Source: UBA11346 sp038318565
GTDB lineage: Bacteria; Planctomycetota; UBA11346
Length of the DNA stretch: 64,000 nucleotides
Reading direction: 5' to 3'
Assembly (NCBI GenBank): GCA_038318565.1
Contig: JBBQCI010000001.1
Span: forward strand, 61,396 to 125,395
In this document: positions 17,896 to 26,911 of the stretch, piece by piece
Layout of the letters: each line of letters begins with the position of its first letter
Numbering within the stretch: the stretch's first letter is position 1
Position numbers and translations under genes: made by a program
The notes under the pieces: model-generated
What the model was told of the DNA's origin: nothing
The model's database searches: none
Seen by the model: only the letters and a program-made list of their open reading frames with translations

Positions 17896-18942
17896 CTAGC
17901 GTCCTGCGTCCCGCGATCTATGTCCGCCGCCAATTCCCGCCAACCGACGGTAGTACTTACGCACCAGTTGGTTGCACGGCGCAACCAGATAGCCCGCCGC
18001 CAGCGTCTGATAGACGTGCTGGCGCCTGATCTTCACCTTGTGGGATGGATCGAGCAACCGCGGGTCATTGGCTGCGAGCGTCAGCGTCCGGACGGCGAAG
18101 TACAACGGGGCAAGACAGAATAGCCGAATACGGTAGTCGTAAGCGGGCAGCTCCAGGCAGTATTGTAACGCCCCATCGAGATGCCCGCGCGCCTTCATGA
18201 TCATCCGCACCATCGTCTCCTTGGCCTGCGCCTGGTGTTGCTCCGACAGCAGGTCCTCCGGCTGGAAGCCGCTAGGAGTACAGAACTCGCGCGGAACAAA
18301 CGACCAACCACGCGCACGATCGTCAGCCACGTCCTTGATGATGTTGACCAACTGGAGACCCAAGCCGAATTCACCGGCACTTGCCTTCAGCCGGTCGTAA
18401 CGCTGCCGGTCGATGCGCGGCGAGTGGATGCGGAACAGTTCGGTCAGGAGATGACCCACCGTTCCTGCGACATACCAGCAGTATCGATCAAGATCAGCGG
18501 TGCGCTCCAGGGCTTGAAATGTCCCAGGACTGGGCTGCAGTCCAGCGAACCACGCCATCCCCTCGCACATCTCCTGGACCCACGGCCTGATCGCCCTGCG
18601 CACATCAGCAGGGAAGGCCCGGAACTCACGCAGCGTGCGGAGGGCGTCCCGAGTCAGCAGTTCATCCGCCGTCGCAGGCTGGGTGAAGGTATGGTCGAGC
18701 TCAGCGTCGCCGGTCGCTCCCTCATCCAGGCATGAACGAAATCCTGCGAGTAGGCTCTGCTTTTCGGCACACCGGAGCCGGGCACAGTCTTCGACCGTAT
18801 CGGCGATACGGCACAAGAGATAGGCCACCAGCACCCGATGTTGCAGCGGTTGCGGCAGCAGTCCGATGCAGGCCGCGAACGTCCGCGATACCTGAGGCAG
18901 CATGGCGATACAGAAGTCCCGGTCGGCCGCCGCCTCGGTCAT
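17896..18942 (-). CDS. Squalene/phytoene synthase family protein, probably squalene synthase
   Basis: A 348-residue trans-isoprenyl diphosphate synthase (head-to-head type). The two Mg-binding Asp motifs are clear: CRIADTVED with D48 and D52, and GLGLQLVNIIKDVADD with D204 and D208. CWYVAGTVGHLLTELF and RGWSFVP match squalene synthases better than phytoene synthases. It would condense two farnesyl diphosphates to squalene, the precursor of hopanoids or sterols. It is the last gene of an lptD operon, sharing one base with the preceding gene, so sterol-like lipid and outer-membrane assembly may be co-regulated. The hopanoid genes hpnC, hpnE and shc are not in the window. Confidence 0.9.
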   Translation of the reverse strand: MTEAAADRDFCIAMLPQVSRTFAACIGLLPQPLQHRVLVAYLLCRIADTVEDCARLRCAEKQSLLAGFRSCLDEGATGDAELDHTFTQPATADELLTRDALRTLREFRAFPADVRRAIRPWVQEMCEGMAWFAGLQPSPGTFQALERTADLDRYCWYVAGTVGHLLTELFRIHSPRIDRQRYDRLKASAGEFGLGLQLVNIIKDVADDRARGWSFVPREFCTPSGFQPEDLLSEQHQAQAKETMVRMIMKARGHLDGALQYCLELPAYDYRIRLFCLAPLYFAVRTLTLAANDPRLLDPSHKVKIRRQHVYQTLAAGYLVAPCNQLVRKYYRRLAGIGGGHRSRDAGR

Positions 18943-19859
18943 CAGCGGATCCCCTCTGGAGGAGCCTTGGTCTCTATTGACGGGGTATTCGCACGCGTTT
19001 CACCTTCAACCAAAGGCCACAATTGCCGGCCATAGGGATTGGTCACGTGGGTCAGGTTGAGGATCAGTCCGGCATCAAGCAATTCCTGCTGGTGCACCGC
19101 ACCACGTGCGTCGCAACGTAGCAGTGCAAAGCGACGTCCATCGACCTGCATCTCAACCTCCAGCAACTCGGCATTGCCGGCAGCTGTCCGACGCATCCCT
19201 TTGCCGAGCACCGTAAAGACGGCGTCCTTGGTCGACAGGCGCATGCTGATCGGATCCAAACTGGATATGCGGTTTTTGAAACGACCCCCAGGCTTCAGCC
19301 CTGGGGGTAGATTGGCCGACAGTTCGCTACCACTCAACTGTTCTGGGCGAACCTCGGGAATTACGCGGACCCCCTCCGTACCTGCCGCCTTCCAGGTCAG
19401 CCGCAGACCACGATGGTCGACCGGCCCTTCGGCACTGAACACTTGGCCAAACACGTTGCCGGAAACTTCAATGGCACGTAACCGCATATTGGCATCCAGC
19501 ATCTCCTCGAGGCGCAAACGTATGCCGGCCTTGGCTGGCCCACCCATCGCCTGGCGCAGCATGCGTTCGCCCGGAAGAAACCTGGTGTTGTCGAGATCCA
19601 GCTGGGTCTCCAGCTTGACTCCCACATCGTCGGTCAGCGCCGCCAGCGAACAGCTGCCGACCTTCATGGCCGCATGGGTCGGCTGCGGGCGCCACAGGAT
19701 GTCGTAGTGCTGGACCTTGCCAATGCGGGCCGCCAACGCGGATTTCGCATCGGTCTGCTGGCCCATCCCGAGATCCGGCAGGGTGTGACGTACGACGTAC
19801 CAGCCGGTGACAGACAGCCAGGCGGCAAGCAGGCCGATGCGGATGATGTTGCCGAACAT
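18942..19859 (-). CDS. Membrane-anchored periplasmic protein between lptD and squalene synthase (DUF3108-like?)
   Basis: A 305-residue protein with one N-terminal membrane helix (about 5-25) and a large periplasmic beta-rich domain. The block SANLPPGLKPGGRFKNRISSLDPISMRL...VDGRRFALLRCDARGAVHQQELLDAGLIL resembles the lipoprotein-like fold of DUF3108 proteins, but no signature is decisive. The topology is also that of LptC, the bridge protein of LPS transport, and the position three bases after lptD would suit an LptC analogue. Both readings are inference. It overlaps the squalene synthase gene by one base. Confidence 0.7.
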   Translation of the reverse strand: MFGNIIRIGLLAAWLSVTGWYVVRHTLPDLGMGQQTDAKSALAARIGKVQHYDILWRPQPTHAAMKVGSCSLAALTDDVGVKLETQLDLDNTRFLPGERMLRQAMGGPAKAGIRLRLEEMLDANMRLRAIEVSGNVFGQVFSAEGPVDHRGLRLTWKAAGTEGVRVIPEVRPEQLSGSELSANLPPGLKPGGRFKNRISSLDPISMRLSTKDAVFTVLGKGMRRTAAGNAELLEVEMQVDGRRFALLRCDARGAVHQQELLDAGLILNLTHVTNPYGRQLWPLVEGETRANTPSIETKAPPEGIR

Positions 19860-19862
19860 GAA

Positions 19863-22043
19863 CTAGAATCCGTAGGATTTCAGCACGGGATCACGAACAT
19901 CCTTCTCGTCTCCACCGAAAACGAAAGTCGCCGAGATGCGATTATCGACACTTCCCTGGGTGGGATCAAAGGCGTTCTCGTAGGATACGGCGGCTATGCC
20001 ATCGATCATACGACGGGCCACGCCGAGGTGCCAGGTATCCAAGTTGCGTCCACCCGAACGCGCCTCGCTGCCCGGACGTACCTCACCCCAGGTATCCAGA
20101 CGGTAGCGGTTGAGATAGAGCGCACCGCCCGCTCGGTGCAGCCAAGTGTCGCCGGTGGAGATCGTAGGCGGGACATAGGCACCATTATACAGCAACTCGA
20201 CCCGTTCCGCCACCCGCCAACGTCCACGGGCATCGAAGCTGCTCCACCTAGCCAGTCTGGCGTCCCATACGCCATCCGCCACCGTGTCGACATCACGATG
20301 CGGTGATCCGCGTGCGCGGAAGGTGAGGTCGGCCAAGGACGAAGCGGAGGACCGCACGGACCCGTCGACTTCGACTGCCTCCTGGTCGACCTGACGGATT
20401 CCCCAACGGGCGACAACTTCGGCACTGCAGGAAACGCTGCCGACGTGAAGTTCACCGTCCAAACCGGTCAGAAAGTAGTGCCGGTCGCTATCCGGTGTGT
20501 CCACTCCATCGCCGAAATCATATCCTGGGTTGCCTGAGCCACGCGCTGTGCCCAGGACTTCGACTCCCAGGCGCGGGGTCAGCATGCCGGACGTTGTCTC
20601 GCCGGTGGCAAGCAGCCTCACGCGGATGCCGGCTTCGCCGACTGGGATGGTGATGCTCTCGCTGCCTAGTTCATTCACGCCCGAGATGCGACCATCGCTG
20701 TAGACCACGCCACGGCCACCGGCACTGACGTCGAATCCCACGCCCCCGACCCACTTGACCATCTCCATCCGGCTCTCCCAGCTCACCCGAGTGGCCTCAG
20801 TGTCCTGCGCCTCCTGGCTAAGGCGTTCAGCACGGATTCGTCCGTCAACCGCCCAAGGACCGACGAGCCCAAGCCTGGGCAGGGTGATGTCCGCACCGAG
20901 CAGCCTTTCGGTCTCATCGATCTGGTTGTTCGGACGCCGCTCGATGTCGGCCATGAAGGCCAGGAACGGGGTGACCCAGGCGCCGTTCAAGCCGCGGCGC
21001 GCGAACGGTTGCTCCTCCAACGCTCGTTTCTGGTAGTCGGCCCGAAAGCGCTCATCCGGGCTACGCCCGTCGGGTAGCGTTGCCGACTCATCGGCATCCG
21101 GCAGGACGGTGTAGCGGCCTGCAGCGGCCCAACCGCGGCCGGCAACGTAATGGGCGGCATCCCAGGAGTTGACATCGCGCTCGCCGCCCTGCTGGGACTG
21201 GTCGGCCGGATCGGCGACGCGTTCGCGATACATCCGATAGATTGAGGCATTGCCCCGACCGTAGGTCTCGTTCTTCCAGATCAGTTCCGCGCCGAATCCA
21301 TTGCCAGCCCGAGTATAGCGGTCAGCGCGCCCCTGGATTCGGGTGTGCCAGCCGGTGAACTCGGGCAGATTGCTGCCGACCTGGTAGCGCAGGAATGCAC
21401 CCAGCCGGTTGGTTTGGCCGACCTCCACAGTGGACCACGGATAGTCGAGGACGTAGTCGCGGTAGAGATAGGGGAACCACAGCACCGGCACCCCAGCCAT
21501 CTCAACCGTCGGACGCACGGCGGCGATACCCTCGACATAACGATCGATCTGGTTTGCGCCCTTGTCCATCCGCTGCTCTTCGCGGATGTACACGTGCAGA
21601 CGCGGGCAATGGAGCGACATCGTGCCACCATGGCCGAAGTCGCCGACGACGTCATGGAAAGTCAGTCGATCTGGACGCAGCTCGACCCGCGCTGCCGTGA
21701 TGCGCAGGCGGCGTTTGTCCTTCTCGATCCAGGCCTCGACCCCCCAGGCGTCCCCAGTGCGTGCCTCGGTACGCATGCCCAGCTTGTCCGCATGGAGCCG
21801 CACTGACGGCATGACGAATACGACACCACCAGTGGCGAAGAGGCTGTCGTTGTGCTGATCCCAGCGCAAGGCCTCGCCGGTCAGCAGCCAATCGCCACGG
21901 CGGGCGACGAAGCCTTGTCCGGCGATAGTGATGATGCCGCCTTCGCCCAACTGGGTGTTCGCCCCGGGCGCCTCGATGACGAGGGACTCACCAGCCTGGA
22001 CAGATGCCAGGGCCAGCAACAGAGGCGCGCAGCGGAGAAGCAC
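19863..22043 (-). CDS. lptD: LptD-like outer-membrane LPS assembly protein
   Basis: A 726-residue outer-membrane protein. A signal peptide (MLLRCAPLLLALASVQAG) is followed by an OstA/LptA-like beta-jellyroll domain (about 20-170: GGIITIAGQGFVARRGDWLLTGEALRWDQHNDSLFATGGVVF) and a C-terminal barrel with the conserved entry VPVLWFPYLYRDYVLDYPWSTVEVGQTNRLGAFLRYQ. In Gram-negative bacteria LptD with LptE inserts LPS into the outer leaflet. The barrel is shorter and more divergent than the proteobacterial one, and the paired Cys of E. coli LptD are not evident. It heads an operon with the two downstream genes. With lptF and lptG at 47957-50085, it implies an LPS-bearing outer membrane. Confidence 0.85.
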   Translation of the reverse strand: MLLRCAPLLLALASVQAGESLVIEAPGANTQLGEGGIITIAGQGFVARRGDWLLTGEALRWDQHNDSLFATGGVVFVMPSVRLHADKLGMRTEARTGDAWGVEAWIEKDKRRLRITAARVELRPDRLTFHDVVGDFGHGGTMSLHCPRLHVYIREEQRMDKGANQIDRYVEGIAAVRPTVEMAGVPVLWFPYLYRDYVLDYPWSTVEVGQTNRLGAFLRYQVGSNLPEFTGWHTRIQGRADRYTRAGNGFGAELIWKNETYGRGNASIYRMYRERVADPADQSQQGGERDVNSWDAAHYVAGRGWAAAGRYTVLPDADESATLPDGRSPDERFRADYQKRALEEQPFARRGLNGAWVTPFLAFMADIERRPNNQIDETERLLGADITLPRLGLVGPWAVDGRIRAERLSQEAQDTEATRVSWESRMEMVKWVGGVGFDVSAGGRGVVYSDGRISGVNELGSESITIPVGEAGIRVRLLATGETTSGMLTPRLGVEVLGTARGSGNPGYDFGDGVDTPDSDRHYFLTGLDGELHVGSVSCSAEVVARWGIRQVDQEAVEVDGSVRSSASSLADLTFRARGSPHRDVDTVADGVWDARLARWSSFDARGRWRVAERVELLYNGAYVPPTISTGDTWLHRAGGALYLNRYRLDTWGEVRPGSEARSGGRNLDTWHLGVARRMIDGIAAVSYENAFDPTQGSVDNRISATFVFGGDEKDVRDPVLKSYGF

Positions 22044-22202
22044 CCCCGCATAGTGGGCGGGCGCACGAACCCGCCAGAGGCAGGCTGCCGTGGGTCCGGA
22101 ATGCGAAGACGGAACGCCCCTAATGAAAATGCCGTTCGCTACGACTCTGCGTCATTCCAGGCATCACGTAACCAGCTCTCGACCGCGGCCCTTGGATGGC
22201 GT

Positions 22203-23387
22203 TCAGACCGTGACCATTCCAGCCGTATCAAGGGCGATGACCAGTTCCTCGTTGGTCGGCACAACCAGGGCAGGAATACTGCCGTCCGTGGTGATGCGCC
22301 CGTTCCAATCCCGACCATGCGCCGCGTTGCGCTGTGGATCCAACACCAGCCCGAGGACACGCAGGTGGCCGATCACCCTGGCGCGCACCTGCACAGAGTT
22401 TTCCCCGATTCCGCCGGTAAAGGCTATAGCGTCGATACGCCCCAGCGGCACAGCCAGAGCGGCCAGACTCTTGGCCAGGCGGTAGCAGAATACCTCGACG
22501 GCCAGGGCGGCGCGCTCGTTACCCTTGTCGACCTCGGCAAGCAGCGTGCGCATGTCGTTACTCGCCCCGGACAGACCCAAGAGCCCGCTCTGCTTGTTAA
22601 GGATATCGGTGACTTGGGCGGCATTCTTACCCAAGCGCTCGCCCATGAAGGCGATCAGGGCGGGATCAATGTCGCCAGATCGGGTGCCCATTACCAAGCC
22701 TTCCAGCGGCGTCAGACCCATCGTCGTATCAACGCTGATGCCGTTGCGGATCGCGGTGGCGCTGCAGCCGTTGCCGAGGTGGGCGACGATGACGGCGTGG
22801 TCGTCACCACGGAGGTTGAGCATCCCGACCGTGCGGGCACTGACGTACCGGTGGCTGGTGCCGTGGAAACCGTACTTCCGCACCGCGTGCTGCTCGTACC
22901 AGGCGTACGGCACGGCATACATGTAGGCTTGGCGTGGCATGGTCTGATGGAACGCGGTATCGAACACCGCGACCTGTCGCAGTCCTGGAAAGAGCTCTTT
23001 GCAGATACGGATCCCAAGTAGGTTCGGAGGATTGTGCAACGGTCCCAAGGCAAAGCAGGATTCGATGCCCTGCTCGACCTGTTCATCGATCACTACCGAG
23101 GCAGAGAACAATTGACCGCCATGCACCACCCGGTGGCCGATGCCGGCGATACCGGATGCCAGCCCACGCGCCTTGAGGCCCTCGTAGACCTCACGCATGG
23201 CCTTGGCGTGGTCCCCCCCTGGGATGACATCCTCGTACTTCCGTCCTGTGGCATCCTTCCAGACGATCGAGGCCTCTGGCGAGCCCAGTCGCTGAGCCAG
23301 TCCGTTGACCACCTCAGATCGTGCCGCCGGGTCGATCACCGCGAACTTCAGGGACGACGAACCGCAGTTGATGACGAGGATATGCAT
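22203..23387 (-). CDS. ackA: Acetate kinase
   Basis: A 394-residue ASKHA-fold kinase interconverting acetyl phosphate plus ADP with acetate plus ATP in the cytoplasm. Signatures are NCGSSSLKF near the N-terminus, IGHRVVHGG, FDTAFHQTMP, YGFHGTSHRYVS, HLGNGCSATAI and FTGGIGENSVQVR. Length is typical. A partner phosphotransacetylase (pta) is not in the window. It probably ends the same-strand run of exonuclease, uvrC and STAS-like genes, though the 104-base gap upstream could hold its own promoter. Confidence 0.95.
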   Translation of the reverse strand: MHILVINCGSSSLKFAVIDPAARSEVVNGLAQRLGSPEASIVWKDATGRKYEDVIPGGDHAKAMREVYEGLKARGLASGIAGIGHRVVHGGQLFSASVVIDEQVEQGIESCFALGPLHNPPNLLGIRICKELFPGLRQVAVFDTAFHQTMPRQAYMYAVPYAWYEQHAVRKYGFHGTSHRYVSARTVGMLNLRGDDHAVIVAHLGNGCSATAIRNGISVDTTMGLTPLEGLVMGTRSGDIDPALIAFMGERLGKNAAQVTDILNKQSGLLGLSGASNDMRTLLAEVDKGNERAALAVEVFCYRLAKSLAALAVPLGRIDAIAFTGGIGENSVQVRARVIGHLRVLGLVLDPQRNAAHGRDWNGRITTDGSIPALVVPTNEELVIALDTAGMVTV

Positions 23388-23491
23388 GGTCCTGGTAGCC
23401 TAACGACCGGGACGCGATGCGGAAGGCGTTGGCGGACGCATGTACAAGGCGCCGTCCGTTGCATGGATGGATGCGCCTGAACGTCGCGAAC

Positions 23492-24076
23492 CTAGACGAT
23501 CTGCATAAGGTGGTCGAGACGCAGCTGACGCAGCTGGGTGGCAACTTGAGACTTGGCCCGGAACACCTTCACCGGAACGGGCTTGGCCGATTGCACGACC
23601 TGCAACATCCAGGCGATCATTACCGAATTGATCTGATTCAGACGGCTACAGTCGATGACCACCGCGACGGCATCCACGCCAGAGACCCACTGATGAAAGC
23701 ACGGCTGGCCGAAACCAGTGCTGCGGTCGAGCACCGCACTGACCTCGATGACGATCTCCTGGTCGACTGCGTGGACCACGAAGGGCATCTGTTCGAGTTC
23801 GCGGCGTTCTTCACTGGTGGGTTCCAGGCCCAGCTTGGACCCCAGACCCAGTACGAGCAAGGCGCGTCGCAGCTGCGGCCGCAATCCACCAAATCGTACT
23901 CCCTCCGACTGCTGGAGGGCTGTGAAACAAGCGGCAGGCAGACGGTCGACGGTCGATGCCTGGATCGCCGCAATGCGCGAGGATGCAATCAAGCCAGCAA
24001 GCCGCTGCGGGTCCGCCGGAGCGCTCAGCCAGCTTGACAAAGCGGCAGCAGGAGCTGGACAGGTTCCCTCAGTCAT
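23492..24076 (-). CDS. STAS-like domain protein
   Basis: A 194-residue cytoplasmic protein. The C-terminal third (about 125-194) has the STAS pattern: DAVAVVIDCSRLNQINSVMIAWMLQVVQSAKPVPVKVFRAKSQVATQLRQLRLDHLMQI, a beta strand, the switch loop with Ser, a helix, and a final strand and helix. Anti-sigma antagonists of this fold are phosphorylated on that loop Ser or Thr. The N-terminal 120 residues are unrecognised, and QQSEGVRFGGLRPQLRRALLVLGLGSKL may be a regulatory helix region. It starts 30 bases after uvrC. A role in partner switching, possibly with the phosphatase at 3994-4797, is speculative. Confidence 0.72.
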   Translation of the reverse strand: MTEGTCPAPAAALSSWLSAPADPQRLAGLIASSRIAAIQASTVDRLPAACFTALQQSEGVRFGGLRPQLRRALLVLGLGSKLGLEPTSEERRELEQMPFVVHAVDQEIVIEVSAVLDRSTGFGQPCFHQWVSGVDAVAVVIDCSRLNQINSVMIAWMLQVVQSAKPVPVKVFRAKSQVATQLRQLRLDHLMQIV

Positions 24077-24106
24077 GGAGCGACCTTAGCGGTCCCGGGG
24101 AATCCC

Positions 24107-25474
24107 TCAAGGGTCCGGATTGGCAGGCGCATCGAGGGCCTGACGCTGCAGCAGATGGTAATAGCGCCGGCAGAAGCGGTGGGCCTCGTCCCGGACATAT
24201 TGCAGCAGCCGCAGTCCAGCGTCCCGGCGCGGAAGCCTGATCGATCGGCCACCAGGCACGACGATGGTCTCTTCGCGTTTGGCCAGACCGACGATCGCCG
24301 GCAGGACTACGCCTTCGGCCTCCAAGGCAGCCAAGGCGGCATTGAGCTGGCCGAGTCCACCGTCGATCAGGACCAGATCGGGGAGCGGCTGCCCCTCGTC
24401 ACGCAATCGCCGGTAGCGCCGGCCGACCACCTCCCGCATCGAGGCGAAGTCGTCATTGCGGGCCATGTCGATCGCACCTTTGACACGGAAGCGACGATAG
24501 CCGTCCTTGTTCGGTACGCCGTTCACAAACTGGACCAGCGAAGCGACCACATGCTGGCCCTGCAGGTGGGCGATGTCAAAACCTTCGATGGTGCGAGCAG
24601 GTCCGGCCAGGCCGAGATGCGTCTGCAGCGCCAGTACCCCGGCACCGATGTCGATGACCGGGGCTGCCGGCTCGCGATAGTCAGACAGCTTGCCACGTTC
24701 CTTGAGGCGTCCGAGCGCTTCAATCTGATCACGAATGCGGGCGGCATCTTCGAAACGTAATTCCTTGGCGACGGTGACCATGCGCTCCCGTAGGCCCGCG
24801 ATCAACGATCCCTTTGCCCCACGACCAGTGACAAAGGCACGCATGGCGCGGATATCCTCGCCGTACGCGGCGGCATCGATACGCGTCGTGCACGGCGCAC
24901 TGCATCGTTTGATATGCCAGTTGAGGCAGGCCGCGAAATGGCGCCGGCCAGGATCGTTCTCGCGGATATCGAGGTCGCAGGTACGGAAACGGAAGGCGCG
25001 CTGCAGGAAGTGATAGGCTCGTTGCAACTCACCGGCATTGGTGAACGGTCCGAGTAGGTCAGCCCCAGTCTGGTTATGATCCCGGGTGATGAATACTTTG
25101 GGGAATTCCTCGCGCGTCACAGCAAGCAGTGGGTAGTTCTTGCCATCCTTCAGCAGCACGTTGAAGCGCGGCTGAAGGTCCTTAATAAGCTGATTCTCCA
25201 GCAGAAGCGCCTCGACCTCGGAGTCGGTCACCAGCCACTCGAGGTCGACCGACTCCTGCAACATGCGCAGGGTTCGGGTCGGGTGGTCCGCCAGCCGTTG
25301 GATGTAGCTAGCCACCCGACGGCGCAGGTGCTTGGCCTTCCCAACATAGATCACGCGGCCTTCCGCGTCCTTCCAGAGGTAACATCCGGGGTCGTCAGGG
25401 ACCTTGCAGACCTTCGCAGCCAAGGCTGCGAAGGGCCCGGCATCCGTCTCCGGATGTCCGGCATGTTCTTTCAC
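24107..25474 (-). CDS. uvrC: Excinuclease UvrC, short form lacking the C-terminal helix-hairpin-helix region
   Basis: A 455-residue UvrC. The GIY-YIG nuclease domain (PGCYLWKDAEGRVIYVGKAKHLRRRVASY, about 29-57), the Cys-rich CSAPC region, the UVR domain (ERMVTVAKELRFEDAARIRDQIEAL) and the RNase-H-like nuclease domain (EGFDIAHLQG, LVLIDGGLGQL, RDEAHRF) are all intact. Together they should make the 3' and 5' incisions at lesions presented by UvrB. The protein stops right after the RNase-H-like domain, about 100-150 residues short of typical UvrC, so the tandem HhH DNA-binding domain is missing. It overlaps the upstream exonuclease gene by four bases. Confidence 0.92.
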   Translation of the reverse strand: MKEHAGHPETDAGPFAALAAKVCKVPDDPGCYLWKDAEGRVIYVGKAKHLRRRVASYIQRLADHPTRTLRMLQESVDLEWLVTDSEVEALLLENQLIKDLQPRFNVLLKDGKNYPLLAVTREEFPKVFITRDHNQTGADLLGPFTNAGELQRAYHFLQRAFRFRTCDLDIRENDPGRRHFAACLNWHIKRCSAPCTTRIDAAAYGEDIRAMRAFVTGRGAKGSLIAGLRERMVTVAKELRFEDAARIRDQIEALGRLKERGKLSDYREPAAPVIDIGAGVLALQTHLGLAGPARTIEGFDIAHLQGQHVVASLVQFVNGVPNKDGYRRFRVKGAIDMARNDDFASMREVVGRRYRRLRDEGQPLPDLVLIDGGLGQLNAALAALEAEGVVLPAIVGLAKREETIVVPGGRSIRLPRRDAGLRLLQYVRDEAHRFCRRYYHLLQRQALDAPANPDP

Positions 25475-26376
25475 AGGAAGGCGCTCTCGTCATCGCCTGG
25501 TGGCTCGCGACGGCTCATCAAACGGGCGTAATCGGACGCTGCGACGCTGCGTGGGGCCAGCGATTCGGCGACCCGCTTGGCCGAGGCCCAGCCCTGGATT
25601 TCGGCTTCGGGAGTGATCCGTCCCATCAACATGCTGCAACGCAGGAACACCAGGTAGGTGTCGATGGCGTCGCAGGTGCAGTAGTCGTCGATGCGCTCGA
25701 ATTCGCCGCGGTTCCATAGCTCCTGCACCATGCTGCCCTTGGTGTCCATCTTGCCGCAGCCACCGACCAGCCTGGTAAACAGGTCGAGTCCACCGTTGGC
25801 GTGGGTCGCGCCGGCATTGGTAATGAACTCCTGGACGTCGAAATGGAAGGTTGTGTTGAAACGGTTGCGCGGCTGCTGATATCCGGGACCACTCATGGTG
25901 AACCATTCCGGGACAGGGATGCCGAAGCGGTAGGCGCAATGCTCCATCACCGGCAGATCGAAAAAGCGGCCGTTGAAGGTGACGAAGCAGGGCGGCTCGC
26001 CACGGTTGCGGTCAAGATGCTTGCGCCAGCCGTTCCAGAACTGGCGGGCAATAACCTGGGGACGGAACTTCGGACGATCAAGGTTCTTGACGTCGATCAG
26101 GGTGTAGTCCTCGGCCACCCGTGCGATCGCCACCGACACCGGGAGGTGGTAGGTATGCGGGATGAAATCGCTCTTGCCGCTATCACGAAGCATGCCCTGC
26201 CACTTCGCCACCGCCTCGGCCGGGGTCAGTTGCGGTTCCTCCGGAAAACGCGAAACTTGGACGAGACGACCGTCGACGACGGACTCAAGATCGAAGACGA
26301 GGAACGCGGCGCGATCGGACATGCTGGGGCATGCTAGGGATCGCAGGTCCCGGGGAATCTCAGAATCGCTAGGCAT
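25471..26376 (-). CDS. Predicted PolB-like 3'-5' exonuclease (DEDDy)
   Basis: A 301-residue protein of the family of predicted 3'-5' exonucleases related to the PolB exonuclease domain. Motif Exo I is LVFDLES (D29 and E31), Exo II is CFVTFNGRFFDLPVM, and Exo III is DDYCTCDAIDTYLVF with the YxxxD pair, so the DEDDy active site is complete. It may process ends during repair or replication. The ATG at 26376 has AAGGTGG seven bases upstream; an ATG at 26322 (MSDRAAFLVFDLES) is closer to the domain and is a fair alternative. It is coupled to uvrC by a four-base overlap. Confidence 0.87.
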   Translation of the reverse strand: MPSDSEIPRDLRSLACPSMSDRAAFLVFDLESVVDGRLVQVSRFPEEPQLTPAEAVAKWQGMLRDSGKSDFIPHTYHLPVSVAIARVAEDYTLIDVKNLDRPKFRPQVIARQFWNGWRKHLDRNRGEPPCFVTFNGRFFDLPVMEHCAYRFGIPVPEWFTMSGPGYQQPRNRFNTTFHFDVQEFITNAGATHANGGLDLFTRLVGGCGKMDTKGSMVQELWNRGEFERIDDYCTCDAIDTYLVFLRCSMLMGRITPEAEIQGWASAKRVAESLAPRSVAASDYARLMSRREPPGDDESAFL

Positions 26377-26438
26377 CACCGAACCACCTTGTTCCGCTCT
26401 TCCCTTCTCCTCCTGTCCCAGACCCAATAACCCCACCC

Positions 26439-26864
26439 ATGGATCGGGTCATCATCGGTGGATTCGTCCGGGCAGCGGGTGCGTGCGCCTGCTTCGTGGT
26501 TGCGCTCAGCCTGCTGTCGGTCGGACTGCGGTTCGGCTGGGGGATCGGCTGGATGGCCTGGATTCCGGCTGCATTCTTGTTGCTCCCTGCGCTTGCACTC
26601 AGCGGTCGGCGTGAGTTGCAACGCACGCCTCACGGCCTGGAAATCAGCGACGGACGCCTCTTCCGCCGCATCTACGCCGTGTCGTTGACGGAGGCCGAGT
26701 TGGAGATCCTGCCGGCCGGCGGCGCCTGGGCGGTGGTCCTGCATCTGCCCAGGCGCGAGGTGTCCCTAGCCAGCTGGGTGACCAAGGCGACTGCCGAGCG
26801 GATCGCCGCCCTGATGCCGGAACTGCCACGTCGCACCCCTCGTGTCCCGCAGGGCGACCGGTGA
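26439..26864 (+). CDS. Small membrane protein of unknown function
   Basis: A 141-residue protein with two closely spaced hydrophobic helices (about 8-30 and 37-54) joined by RFGWGIGW, then a soluble beta-rich tail of about 85 residues (GLEISDGRLFRRIYAVSLTEAELEILPAGGAWAVVLHLPRREVSLASWVTKATAERIAALM) that resembles PH-like membrane-associated domains. No family was recognised. The start lies 62 bases from the divergent exonuclease gene. The next gene (Nudix) begins 47 bases downstream, or overlaps by four bases if its upstream GTG is used. Confidence 0.72.
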   Translation: MDRVIIGGFVRAAGACACFVVALSLLSVGLRFGWGIGWMAWIPAAFLLLPALALSGRRELQRTPHGLEISDGRLFRRIYAVSLTEAELEILPAGGAWAVVLHLPRREVSLASWVTKATAERIAALMPELPRRTPRVPQGDR

Positions 26865-26868
26865 CGGA

Positions 26869-26892
26869 ACCTCGGCACTTCCGCACCTCGGC
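26869..26892 (+). repeat. Three tandem octamers (AC[CT]TC[CG]GC type) upstream of the Nudix gene
   Basis: ACCTCGGC, ACTTCCGC and ACCTCGGC follow each other without a gap. The same arrangement of three head-to-tail octamers occurs at 60912-60935 upstream of hisH. In both places the array ends about 20-30 bases before an ATG, suggesting a dispersed octamer repeat or a regulatory element in leader DNA. Its position argues against reading this stretch as the coding start of the Nudix gene. Confidence 0.55.
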
Positions 26893-26911
26893 GCTCTCCT
26901 ACCATGCCGCA

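Noticed and set aside
21852..23021. Open frame of 389 codons on the plus strand
   Set aside because: It runs antisense to lptD and ackA, with composition typical of a shadow frame.
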